A DNA stretch of 64,000 nucleotides from Aurelia coerulea (taxonomy: Eukaryota; Cnidaria; Scyphozoa; Semaeostomeae; Ulmaridae). The notes beneath the pieces were generated by a model. It did not search any database and was not told the origin of the DNA. It saw only the letters and a list, made by a program, of their open reading frames with translations. Position numbers and translations under genes: made by a program. The stretch is from the NCBI GenBank assembly GCA_039566865.1, contig CM076952.1, positions 17,752,501 to 17,816,500 on the forward strand. Direction: 5' to 3'. This document shows, piece after piece, positions 48,501 to 62,500 of this stretch. How positions within the stretch are numbered: position 1 is the first letter of the stretch; each line of letters opens with the position of its first letter.

Positions 48501-51500
48501 ACCAGAACAGTGATAGACGTTTGCTTAATAGGCATCCACAAACTATGGTTTTCTTTAAAACTTAAGGTAGCAAGATAGGCAGGAACGCCGGAGAGGGGGG
48601 GCGCGGGGGGGCAAGCGCCCCTCCTGCCCTTTCCTAACGGGGGCAAGGGGGGCAAAAGTGCCCTTTCAATGAAAAACAATAATTTACTTTGAAACTTGAT
48701 AGAAAAGCCGCCATAGCTTCATTCTCTTATCAGAAACACACCAGTAACGAAAAATGACTGTATGCGATTTTATGCGATTCGGAATGAGGACATGTGGAGA
48801 AATAGCCGAAAAATTTTGTGAAAGAACATTATTAATGTTCGTTAAAACGTTTTTGATAGCATTTTAAGCCAATCTAAAGGGCGTGGTCACAAAAATTTTC
48901 CCGGGGGAGTACCCCCGGACCCCCTAATTTTTAGGCTCGCCTTCGGTCTCGATTGCCCCTACGTTCCTAGTCGCCCCCCCCTTGCCCTACCATCGCTCCG
49001 GCGTCCCTGAAGATAGGTAACATTTTCAAAAATTCAATTTTTTTTTCAATTGATGGTTTTTGCAAGCTTGCTATCAATACTTTATGGCAGAATTGTGTTT
49101 TTTGTTATAAACTACTCAAAAACCCCATGAAACCCTAGTTTCTCAATCCTAGTCTATGTCTTCAATCTCGTTTCCATGGAAACCAGATCAAAAACAGATG
49201 ATTACATGTTGAAAAAAATGTTTTGCGACCCTACGTTTCGTATCCCCGATCCCTCATCCATTCCAGCCTTTCCAGCAGGCTAATACATTGAAAAGAGGCC
49301 ACCTATAGCCTACCAACAAAGCAACAAACCAATTTGTTTCGATATTCAACACACATGGCCTAAATTTTCGTTTGATTTTTCAAAATAGTTGTCAAAATGA
49401 CCGGAAAACGAAGCATGAAGAGAAAGAAGGTAAAGTTTTGTAGCAACAGGCTTGTGAAGAAGGAGGAAGTTGATTCTACTGGAGCATCTGCACAACCAAT
49501 TGATGACAAAACTGCTAGTAATTTAGGCCTCTCGCTCAGCAAGTAGATAGTGATGGATAGCGACGAAGAACACTGAAGAACAGAAGTGCCATGCACATAC
49601 AGAAGTGCATGGGGGCACCCATTCGGTCCCTAACAAGTAGATCTAAGTTCTGGTAATGCTAAGTTGTCAGATGCCACATGAAGTCCACAGGAAGAGGAAG
49701 GCTGGAAAATACAGCCTTCACGTTCTACATGGAAAAGCAATAAATAAGAAGGGAAGGCATGCACAGCACCATAGAAATGAAGAATTCAGTAATAATGGCA
49801 ATATGGCATCACATAAGATCAACTGAAGAAAATCCAGATCACTTTTGTGTTCAGTGGGAGCAGCTCATCATGTGGTTTCCAGCGTGACGTGGAAAATGGT
49901 ACAAGCACATACAATCATGAGCATCCAGTTGTTGATGGCTGTTGAGAAGAGATTTATGCCACCTTTGAATCCCTCTCAGTGATGAATCAGTGCTTTCTGC
50001 CTGCCTTCATATGGGGGCACGCAAAATAAAAACAAGCACTCAATGCCTTGATATGGCAGCTTGCCCCCATGAATGGCAGCATGAAACACACTCAAGCCTC
50101 CCAAAAGTGGGAATTGCCACTTACTTAGCAATTGGCATTGTCAATTATGGTGCTAGAACAATAATGGACGTCCTGCAGCAACTGGGTGTTGAGCCTGAAC
50201 TGCACTGCCAAGGCGCATGTAAAAAGATAGATCGGAAAAGAATATATTATGCAAAGGTGATGAGTGTGGGGAAGGCCAAGGCAGGAGAAAGACCATAAGG
50301 AACAAGAAAAAAGGATATTCTGAGGCATTAGAGGACGGACACTGAAGGACTTCAGTAAAAATCTGATGCTTTTTATATGATAGAACTTGATGTAATGCTT
50401 TTGATACTGTGTGATAAACTTCAAACGCTATTTCCCGAGAATGCGTTTTCGGTCAAAATCTGAACAAGCTTTCTCATTTTTCTCCAAAACTACATGAGGT
50501 ATCCTTCTGAAATTTTCACAGTACCTGCAAGTGGCCAAGACCTTTAAAGTAGACTATACTTAGCCATATATACTGAGAAGTTTTATAATTATGGTATGTT
50601 TTCACTTTGGGAAATGACAGATTTTGGACCATTTTTTTAAATCTTGAAAAACTATTGTTATCATCAACAGATCCCAATAAGTGTAGTCTACTTTTTTGGT
50701 CTGCTAGTGTTGAATGCCCACAAAAAATTTGAAAGATCTAGCCTTTACAGCTGTGAAAATATTTTGCCCTTTGCAAGATCATATTTTTGGTGTCCGGAAA
50801 AGGGTGTGGTCAAAATAGGGGTGTAGCACGATACCTGATACCCTTTGAAAATATTTAGATATTGGATATTGCTTACAACAGGTATTCATAACTGAAAATA
50901 AAAAGGATCTTGCAATTAAACCATCAGAAAGGAAATTATTAGCCCTTTAAAAATACCCAAATTTACCTATCTTGCTACCTTAATGTATCGTCAAAAAGTT
51001 TAGAAATTACGATTGGTTTTAAGTTCTTTGTCAAAATTTTTCTTCAAATCTTAAAAAGGAAGAAAAGCACTGTAATTCTGAAAATATTGAGCATTTCAAT
51101 CAAATCTAACGGTAGAACTATAACGAAATAGCTAAAGTTTCTTTAAAGCCATTCGGTTCATATAAAACGGGTCATAGATTTTACACCAACCTTCCTTTGA
51201 AGATTTGTAACCTATGATATTTGTTTTCTTCTTTTTTTCTATTCATAATAAATTAAAACTAACCAATCTAAATGCGTAAATACTGTACCGCTCTCGGCAT
51301 AGGAAGATACAAGGTCATCTGGCGTCCACCGAGAATGGTACTTACAATTTTACAAATACAACATTAAAAAAACAGAAAATAAAGCAATACAGGGAACGAA
51401 AAAAAACATACAAACGGTCAAAAGAAAAGAAGGGGACTGGCAGTTGCAAACCGAACCATACAATGGGTCTAATCCTAATATCTCATAGACTTCCACCAAT

Positions 51501-54500
51501 TTTGTACCATCAAATCGCAACTGGACGGTACAATGACAACGAAAGTCCAGCACTTGGAAAATTTGGGGGTTTGGTGTTGAACTGTCTGGAAGATAGGAAG
51601 GAGAGCTGCAAGATGATTTCGTTATTTTAAATTGATTTTATGTTGATCCACGGACACTAACATGCCACCCAAGCTAAAGGACAAAGAAACCCTATCCCCT
51701 CACTCAGGGCAGCACGCTAGCACCCACCCCACGATCAATTTAACCTGTTTGTTTTTTCAATGTACTCAATTGCTGCTTCAATAATTATCCTGTTGTCGAT
51801 CATACTAATATTGGAGCTTCCCTAAAGAAGCAATTTGCACAAGATTTCTGAATCCAGGTTTGCGATATCAATACCTGCCACTTCTGTGACAGAGTCAAAG
51901 AGATCCCCTCTCGATTGCTATATGTGACACGCGTCTCAACAAAGCAACATCAATTAAGGAGCCATTGTCACCCAGGGTCCTTTGCTGGCACAATGAAATT
52001 TCAGACTGTCGGAAAAGCAAATTTGGCCTGAACAGAAACTATAAATCCATAGTGCGGTACTTGAACTGAAAGAAAAGTTTGACGTAAGTTGAACTGTTCT
52101 ATCTGGAATGATATTCCAAATAATATTAGGAATTCTCCTTCAAAAAAGATTTTCGGAAAGCCGTACAAGCAACTTTTACTGCAGACTTGTTAATTATTGA
52201 AAACCCATTGGTTTATTATAAACTCTCTTCCGGTGCTTTTCTTTATCATTTCTTCTTCCTCCCTCTATCCTCAGTCTGCCTCTATTTTTGTACGTAGTTA
52301 TATCGTTATTTGTAGCCAAAAAGTATTTTCAGTAGAATGATTGTATGATTAGAATTTCTTGTATTAACATAAATGTTATCGTTCTATAAACCACGTAATC
52401 GAGAGCATATGGCTCGAAAGCTCTACCAGAGTTCTTTCCATATGTCCTCTTCAGCTCCATTGATTTAGATGCATTACTTAAATTAGATTGATCCGTTGTC
52501 ACTATCCGTATCATTTAGCACCATATTATATTAGTTTAACATGTAGCTTTTAGCTGAGAATTTACATGAAATTGAAACTCTATTAGTTCAACTACTGCAC
52601 TGTGGATCTATAGTTTCCGTTTGGCCAAATTCGATTATCAGACAGTCTGAAATTGTGGGATGCCCGCAAAGGAAGCTGGGTGACAATGACTCTTTAAGTT
52701 CAAGAAATCTGGAAAGGGCAGAAGCAAGATATTGCTCATTGTTTTGTAGACCCCGTTCTTCTTTTGGGTAATGAATGGGTCTACTGGTATGCTACGTCTT
52801 CCTGGCATTTTACTTCTATCTTCCTTTCTTTTTAAGAATTTAATCATCTCAATTGCATTTAGATGATTCAATTGCAGTATTAGCTAGGTCCCTTTGTTAA
52901 GTTGTTTCTTTGTTAACCTATTGTAGTCTAGGTTTTCAGGTAGGTCGTCCCCAAGTCATTGTAAGAACAGTTACTGAAGAAGATGAAAATCGAGACGTTT
53001 AAAAGTTGTAGTATATTTCTGACTTATCTTTAAAATTTTTATGTGCTAGGTGAATTTGCTCTTGAATTATCAATTTCATTTATGTAAGTTTGCATTTTAT
53101 ACACTAATTTCTGACAGCTTTAATTTCCTATCATAAGTTGTTCGTTTTTCATTTCAGGAAGCATTGACTCCATTTCAACTCCAAGATAAATCACATCATT
53201 TTGCAAACAGTAGAGTAACACCAGTGACGTTTAACGATTTAGTATCACCAAAAGAAAAAGTGTTAGAGCTATGTGACCAAGATAGCGTCATTGGTATTGC
53301 AGAATATTTTACACCAAGGTACGTTAAGAACAGACTAGTTTAATCGTATGACAATATGATCCATGAATGATTGGAGTAGCAAAAATAATGTTAAAAACAC
53401 AATTCGTTGACTTGATAACAAGTGCATGCTTGAGACGTTGAGTTTTTTAACATCTACGCTACTTTTGCTATTCAAATCATTTAGTTATCTCATATTGTCG
53501 TTAAATTTTGATAGTACCACATCATTTAATTGTAGACAATAAATTGTTTGAAAATATTGATAACCAAAATGTAGCAAACTACTTGTGTTATTTTTATTAT
53601 CATACTGTACATACATAATACACAATTAACGATGTTGCGTTATTGAAGGTGAAGGTGAAGTTGCGTTTTTAGCGCCAAGTGCTGGGATCACAGAAGTAGC
53701 TAAGCGCTAATCGAGTCCACGACCCCTTGTCATGACGCTCAAGTGGTGGGGCTCTATCGGGTATCGAACCCTGTCCGCCTGACTGTTCTGGCTGCAAAGT
53801 CAGAGGATTACACCACTGCGCCACAACACCTTCAGTACAACAACAGCAACAGAATAGTTGCATTGAATAGCCCATGGTTTCATAGTGGCAAGAACAAGAA
53901 CAAGTTTTCAAAGACAATAGCATCTGTTGCTTTTGATTGACACTGGTATTCAAAGAGATTAGCAATCACAGACAAAGGAAATTGTCTCAGCTAGTAATTC
54001 AAAACAAACAAAGCTGCAAAAATTGCTATGAAACCACTAGGGCAAACTGTCACCTTGTGCATGCGAAAGGTGGTATTTAAGAGCTGTCATGAGTTTATGA
54101 CGAAAGAAGAAGGATAAATCTAAAGATCTACCTGGCGGATTTTGTTCAATTTATCCAGGAGCTGAGTTTAAGCCCAAAATATACCAGAATTGCAATGCTC
54201 AGCTTTTAGATCAAATAATCAAAATCCGGCAGGCGGATTTTTAGATTTATCCTTCTTCTTTCGTTATAAACTCATAACCCCCTCTCGCATGCAAAAGGTG
54301 AAAGTTTTCCGTACCAGTTTGAACCAAAAAGAGCTTCACATGTTTGAACATTTGCTATGGGGAGAATACTTCAGTTAATGGGCAATGAAAGTTTGGTTGA
54401 TAGCAGAAAGGCTGAAGCATTTTTTGTAATTTTCTTTCATTTTTCTGAACGTTGTAATTATAGGTGGAATAGGATTTATGAAAATTCCTTTATTTCTAAA

Positions 54501-57500
54501 TGTGTAGAAAAGAGATACGATTAATCTCCTCACTTGAAACAACGTGCAAATACATTTCATTTCCCTCAAGGCTTTAAAAAGAGATTTTTGAAAAAAGGTC
54601 ATACTGCTTTTATAAAGATTTGATTGTTAACTCTTCAGAGGAATGAAAATGTTTTAGTGAGGAGATTTTTCATAATTTTCATCAAGGATTTTAGGACTCA
54701 TTTCACGCATTTTGAAGTTATGGATTTTTTGTAAATTCAATTTTACCGATTCCAACGCTCAGAAAATAGAATGAAAATTAGAAACTATTTCAGCCTTTCG
54801 GGTATCAACCAAACTTTGATTGATAAGAATACTTCAAATATCCTCTTCTTAGCAAATTTCCAAACATGCGAAATTCCTTTTGGTCCACCCTGTATAGAAA
54901 ATTTGTACAGGGTATCCCAAAAAAATTGTGCCCCGTTTGTCTGAAGATTGTGACAAAACGGCAAAGCATTCTCGCCAAACTTTTGCATGACGGTACTCTT
55001 CAGACATTCAATTAAACTTTGCAACCATCCCCATAAAAATCCGTTGAAAAATGATGGAGCTCTGACCTTCAGGAGACCAAATTTGCCCGATCACTGAAAC
55101 TAGCGGTCGGCCATTTTGTCTTACTATTTTGCAGCGATAAATAGCTTTATGGAATGAAAATGAAACAGCAGCCTCCAATTTCATAGCTCTCGTGAAAATT
55201 CCGATAATCCTCGGAGAGTTCCACTATTTCTGACCTCACAGAAATTATTTCTTACCTCACGTGAAGATACTTATCACTGCAAAACAGTAAGGCAAAATGG
55301 CCGACTGCTGGTTTCAGTCGTCAGGCAAATTGGGTCTTCTGAAGGTCGTAGCTCAATCATTTTTCAACGGATTTTTACGGGGATGGTGGCAAACTTTAAT
55401 TGAACATCTGAAGAGCACCATCATGCAAAAGTTTGGCGAGAATCGTTTGCCGTTTTGTCGCAATCTTCAGACAAACGGGGCACAATTTTTTTGGGACCCC
55501 CTGTATGTCAAGTTTTTCTTTCTAGAAACAAAATTTTGTTCTGGTACTGTTCTCAGTTTTGATTGAAATTACTCTTTAGAATTTTAGAGTCTATCAAGAA
55601 GATTGGCGAAGGAACGTATGGAGAAGTTTACGAAGCGGTTGATCACCATGATAACAGAAAAGCCATAAAGGCAAGTAACTGTTGCTTTATCCAAGGGCGC
55701 CTACCTTGTAGGAACTGTGTTTAGTCCCAGTACCGTTTTCGTGACATTGTACACAGAGTAATTGCTGTCCTTTTAATCCTTGTGGTTTCTTTAGTTACAG
55801 TGATTTTCAAATTCTAGCGTCTGTTAGTGTTGACCAATCAAAAATTAAGCTGTCTGGTTCCCTGTTGTCATCTCGTATAGATCCGGTAGATTACCGGAAC
55901 AAACACTGAAATTTGTTTTTTCTCGTTTTACACCTACGAGTTTAAAAGTTCAAATCTTCCTTTTTAACCAGTAATCTGCCTTAGCTTTGTTGTTTTGTTG
56001 TCTGTTTTGTGTAATGCATCTTTATTTTTGTCGTTTTTGTTCTTTGTTTTGTGTATTGAAAATTAATTTGAATTGTAAGTACCATCCATAGTGAAGACCC
56101 GGTGACTTTATGTCTTTCTTCACTATGGATGGTACAGTGTAATGTAAGTATAAATATTGTAGTTTTTGATCTTGATAGAAAAAAAAATCTCGTATAACAC
56201 ATCAGCACCGGGATTTTAAACCACAAAATTATTCTCACGTCATCCTGACAGGACAGCAATTACTCTGTATACTATATCACGAAAATAGTACTGAGAATAA
56301 ACACAGTTTCTACAAGGTGGGCACCCTTGCTTTTTCCTTCCTATTCTCAAGCCAATGTGAGATCGTTTCTTATCGTTTCGTTCTGATCAAATTAATGAGC
56401 ACCTGGAATTTTAAGGTGTTCTTCTTGTCAAGTGCCTGTATTTTTTTTCTTGACAAGACCCGTTTCAAATCGATAATGATCTCCACTTTAGATTGAGAAC
56501 TCTGCGTCCTATTTTAACTCTGTGTGCTACTTTGTGTGAACTTACGAAAGATAAGATTGAAATAGGAATAACATCAATCAGTGAGGGCGGCGCCTTGGGC
56601 ATTGGAAACAAACCGAACCAACATATTGAGCAAAAGGTGATAGCAGGCCTTTCTCGCTCTGTTGGCATTATAAGATCCGAAGATCGGTGGATGTCTTGCA
56701 ACCGCTGGTTCCTGCACTCAGGCCTGTTCTTGAAATAAAAAGACACCCATGAACGTTGTTTGTGACGACAGACAAATCTACATTCCCCAAAACAAGAGAC
56801 AGATTAAGAAGGCGTTGTTACAACTGCCTTTGACGTTTCATAATTATGTGATCACAACAAGTTATTTACAAAAAAATTTGTTTCACCCAAGCAGTGGCCT
56901 TGCAACGTTGATGTGAGAGTCCTTTTTTGAAACGTAGCATCGAGGTTCGATTATTAATTTCGACACCTCGATATCGCAACGTTATAATTCAACTCTTAGA
57001 ATATTGTGGCTAACGCCGCAATCATTAATTTTCAGAATCGGCCTCGCCAGTGTAAACTTTATTCAGGTCTGTCAACGTTGTAGCCTTCCTCGACTTACGC
57101 TCATCTCATCTCAAAATGGATGTTGTTGTTGTCGCTCATCTCATCTCAAAATGGTTGTTGTTGTTGTCGCTTCAGTGAGGGCCTTATTTCCCTATAGCTG
57201 TAAAACCGGACAAAAATCTCGATCAGCGACAATTTTCCGTCGCCCTTCGCGTGCTAATCGGAACATGGCTAAGAGGAAGGCGTTTCTTCTGCAATTATGG
57301 CTTGCAAGAACATTCATCTAAGTTCTGATAGCTAGATTTATGGTACAGCAATTCTGGAAAACTGTTTTTTGTGGCGTTTTAAGATCGGTGGTTTTGAGAA
57401 AAAATAACAGGAGATCTAGGCCATGTCGGATCAGTACGAGGCTAATCCATTTCTGGAAGCATAGGAAATTAGTAGTAGTTGTAGCGGGATCAGTTCAGAC

Positions 57501-59414
57501 AAAAAGTGAGACTACGACAGCATAGGTTCCAAATCTTTAAGTTGGTGTAAAAAGGTAGGTGTAGAATTCTATCATTTCTTTGAGCTGGATGGCTTGAAAG
57601 AAACTTTCGCTATCTGTCTACAATTCTACCGTCGGGCTTATCAGAAATCTTTTTCGATGTTACAGCTAATTTATATTACAGTTCATTTGAGGATGTGACG
57701 TCATCAAATTTCTGCATTGTAAACCAGCAGAGTGACAGACTGTGCTTGATACCTTATTGTAGACATCCAGGTTTGAAAATTATTTCATTTTTCGTAAACA
57801 GTGTAGAAATTACCATGATTTTAGGTTTTTTTTTCAAAATTTTCTTGAATTCTTAAAAGACTCACTCTATTTCTGAAAATATTGAAGATTTCAGAAAGGT
57901 CCAACAGTAGAATTATAGCCAGTAGTAGGCTGATTACGATGAGTCCCAGTAATCGCTATTCAAAACGAGACTGCTACACCAAACTGAGACCGCTACACCA
58001 AACTGAGACCGCTCATACTAGAGTGTAGTTAGGAGCGTCCGGCAGCCTTTCAATAGCGATAACTACGGCCATATAATCAGTCTAGCAAAGTAGCTAAGAT
58101 CTCTTTGAAGCGATTCAATTCAAAGAAATTGGTCATACCAGGTGAGTCAGAAAGAAGAATCCCCGTTTGAAAGGTCACGGCTCCCTAGATATCAAGGCAA
58201 TGATATCGGCAAATATATAGTTTAATGGTAAAAATGTTCAAATCTACCATGAAATTTACCTGACTGAAATCGGCCACTCCATTCTGAAATTATGAGGGAT
58301 TTTCGCGACAAAGCCTCTTCAAAAACCTTCAAACGTGCCCAAAATCATGAACAAATTTCCCTAACATCTCCGCCTTACAATGGCCTTACAGCAATGATTT
58401 GTGGACGCTATAATGCGTGCTATCTTCTTGGGAGGATGAACAAGTCCTCCCCCTGGTATCGATGACCTATTCAGGGGGATTCCATTCTCCCAAGAGGACA
58501 AAATACATGAATTTATGTGAGTTTCATCAGTTTTAGGAAGGAAAGTTTGTTCATTGTTTTCATTCGTTTTTGCAGGTTTTTTGAAGGGGCTTTCTACAAA
58601 AAATCACCCATATCCACGGGAAGGAATGGCTGATTAAGGCCGGGAAGACTACTGAACCTAATTGAACATATTGACAATAAAACAAGACAGTTTTCAATAT
58701 TATTGCTTTGATATTCATGGAGAGCGGGCATTCTTTTTTTCTGACTCACCCGGTAGAATTTTACACCAACCTGTCTAAAGATTTAGAAGGTATGCCTACT
58801 ACGACATGTATCTATCAATGATGCTGCATTTGATGAACTGCTCGTTAGAAACAACGAAAAAACTGTTCATGTTCAGAACCTGCAGAAAGTCATGATTGAA
58901 GTATATGAATCACTCAATCATGAAAAACCTTCTTTCTTATGGGATTTATTCACAAGAAAAGAAATTAATTACAACCTGAGAATTAAAGATATTTTCACAC
59001 TTCCCAAGGCATCGACTGCGCCTTTCGATACAAATTCGATAGCGTTCAGGAGTAGCATATTTTGGAACAGTACACTTGATGCGATTAAGGGCAGCAATAC
59101 ATTCTCTGTTTTTGGCAAAAACATAAAACATTGGGCTGGGGAGGGTTGCAGTTGCAAAATTTGTAAATAGTATTGCTGTAAATTAGTTTATGTCGGTATT
59201 TATTAGTTTGTGCTTTTTGGCATAAACTAAGTCATTATCCAACTGTAAATAAAGTGATTATTATTAAATATTATTAATAATTTTATAATTTTAATTTTTT
59301 TATAATTTTTAATTTATACAATTTATAATTTTTTCATAATTTTAATTTTAATTTTAATTTTTTGATTTAATTTTATAATTTAATTAAATATTATTAATAT
59401 TATTAATTAAAGTG

Positions 59415-59459
<45 letters not shown>

Positions 59460-59466
59460 AATAATA

Positions 59467-59526
<60 letters not shown>

Positions 59527-62500
59527 GTTTATGGATACATTTTTGGTGCACCTGGTATCGATCAACTTCTTTTGTTATATAATTCATAAACTTTCTCCGA
59601 CGGGAATCTCCCGTTTAATTAATCCAGAAGACAGTGTAGAGATTAGAAGAGAGGCCGGTTTTTGCCGCGAAGTTCCTTCTGATCGCTTTGTATTAAAAAG
59701 ATAGAAATTTTAAGATTTTTGCCCAGTGGGATAAGGATTCTAACATCAATATTTAAGAATTCTTTTATTAGCTGTCATCCAACGGGGATTGTTTAGGCAA
59801 TTTAAGCGAATTCACGTCGAATGAAGAAGCTATTTTGTGGGGGCCACCTGTGAAAACACCTAAGGCTCTCGGCAGTACAGTGATTTTTGTAACTTATGGC
59901 AGTGTTATATGTTGTCTATTTCTAGATTGCATAGCTTGAAATATCTTTTGCCCTCCTACTTCTTAGATTACATAACGTAACGTAACGTAAATTAGAGACG
60001 CGTCCGTCCGTGAATGTTGCCAAGATATAGCTCATAGAAGTTGCTGTTAGAATCCTAGTCTCATCGAACATAGGGCTCAAATCTTTAAAAAGGTGGGTGT
60101 AAAATTCTATTACAGTTTCTTTGAAATAAATTTCTTGGAAGGAACTTAGGGTTTTTTGCTGTAAGTCTGCCGTGGAAATTTATTGATACCTTGATTACTT
60201 TCAAAATGACGGCATTTATTAAATTTTAGGCTGTGACGTCATCAAATTTCTAAATCCTAAACAAGAAAAGCTGCAGATTTCTGCTTGCCACCATATTGCA
60301 GACCTTTATAAATTATGATTTTCTTGAAGGTTGTATCATTTTTCCTCTATTGGTTTAGGATTTACGATGATTTAAATTTTTCAAAATTTTCCATCAATTT
60401 TTTCAAATATAATTAAATTACCGCCAATTTGATAAAAATCAATATACCCCAAAATTTCCACGGCAGATTTACAGCAAAGTACCATAAGTTCCTTTTAAGC
60501 CAGTCAATTCAAAGACAAATGTCATAATTTAACACCCACCTTTTGAAAGATTTTAAAATTTGAGCCCTATGCTGTCTCATCGGGCAGATATTCAACTTTG
60601 AACTTTATTTAAATAATTCCAAATGCCCATTTCAGCTTGGTGCGGCTTTCGGGTCTCACATCCAAGTCTTTCGTTCACCTTTTGGATTTTGGATGCAAAT
60701 CTTTCGGAAGTTGCATTTGAACATTTTGCATTTGAATTTGACAGGTTCCAAAAGTAGACTCAATACATGCCGTATTTTCGCTAATTGGCTGAACTGATTG
60801 AACTGATACTGAACTGACTTACAGAAACGTGTTAGCTTCGTACTGATTTCACAAATATCTAACTGGGCCTAAATGTTCTGCTATTTTTTCCTCAAAACTG
60901 CCGATCCTAAAACGCCACAAAAAGCAATTTTCCAGATTAAAAGGTCTGTTTCATCCAGCATTCCTTGCACGTGCCGTCGCTTGGTTTTCCTTTGTTGTCC
61001 GCCATTTTCATGGGCCATGACAATGGCGGCAAGAAATGCCAAGCAAGAGATGGGAGGTGCAAGGCATGCTGGATGAAACAGACCCTTTAAGAGAGAGCTA
61101 AAGAGTTGGAGAATTATTTCACGTTGGAGGATCATGAAAAGCAGACACGAAGCAATAAGCACACATTATTACTTCCAAGGATCAAGACTGAGCACGCACG
61201 AAAATTATTTATGTTTATGGGTGCGAAGGTGTACAATGAACTACCGCTGCGCTGGAACTTCGTAAAATTGAGAACTACAATGAATTCGAGAACAAACTTA
61301 AAGAACATTTTAAATGACATTTATTTTGTAATTATATCTGGAACTTTTAATGTAAATAGTTAGATCTGTTTTTTTTTTCATTTTTATTGTAAAATTAAGG
61401 CATAAGACACAGGACACACATTGATAACAGCAGTTTAACTCGTTGAAGTGTACATCTAGACTTATGACGATGAGTCCCTTGTATCCCTGCGGTACCTTGC
61501 TCACAGGGACTCATAATGAATCAGTTAAAAACCTGACCCTAACTTCTGCATTCGATTGATCGAATCTGGATCGAACGACTGCTTCGGCTCTGTTCAACAG
61601 TCACTCCTCAGAAAGGAAATGCGATAGAAACCACGGTAAGCAGACATTTAATCAACAAAACTTGGTATTCATCTGAAGGAGAAAGTTCGCTTTACCTGGT
61701 GAGTGCAAAATAAGTCTTTTAATGCTGCAATGTCCACGTTTTTAAGACCAAAACATAACAGAGAGATCTTCAAGTACCTGCTGCAGCAACTTCCTTCAAA
61801 TTTAGTAAGCTGCGTCAATCGAATTGAAGGTTCGAAACTGATTGTTCTTCGCCAAATCTCGCAATCTGATTGGTATGCTAGGAATCCCAGCATATTAGGC
61901 CTAAATAGGGTCAACTTTTTCAGAGTAATATTATGAGTCTGTGTTGACTGAAGCGCCATCAAGAAGTCAAAGAGCACAGGGAAACAAGAGACTCATCGTC
62001 ATAAGTCTAGTGTACATCCTGTATAGATATTCGTTTTATTATTATTATTATTTTTGTTGTTATTATTATTATTATTATCATTATTATATATCAGTAGTTA
62101 GAGCAATGTTTCTTTAAGCCATAATTGCAAAAAACGCCTTCCTTAACAATATTCTGATCAGCATACAAGAGCGACGAAAAATTGTCGCCGATTTAGATTG
62201 TTATCCGGTTTTACAGCTCTAGGGAAATAAGACCCTCACTGGAGTGACAACGACAACATCAATGCAATTCAATGAGATGAGCGTAAGTTGAGGGTCCTTG
62301 TGGAGTAAGGCTAGTTCGGAAGCTTTGTTTTTCATTCAAATGCTGATTCCGAGCAGAAAATCCCGTAGAAAACAGCCAGTCAGAATAATGCACCCGGCAG
62401 CACAAACAGAGCCACTGATATAGTTTTTTTTATTTCAATATCTGAAGTATTCTCCCCACAACGAATTTTCAAACATGCGAAGTTCTTTTTGGCCCACTCA

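Larger units (their letters stand above)
48566..50979 (+). mobile_element. Kolobok-like DNA transposon, 2.4 kb, defective
   Basis: TTAA at 48562-48565 and 50980-50983 brackets matching ends, GGTAGCAAGATAGG and its inverse CCTATCTTGCTACC. The interior carries remnants of a transposase (49397-50298). TTAA targets together with that protein fit Kolobok. A hAT-like MITE is inserted 13 bp from its left end. Confidence 0.75.
48354..51216. mobile_element. long-TIR MITE (ATAGGTTCC family), copy 3, split by a Kolobok-like element
   Basis: The left end CATGGGTTCCAAATCTTTAA and the right end GATTTGTAACCTATG are inverted, with TTTTACACCAACCTTC near the right. A 2.4-kb TTAA element sits in its middle at 48566-50979. 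Without that insertion it would be about 450 bp, similar to its siblings. Confidence 0.75.
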
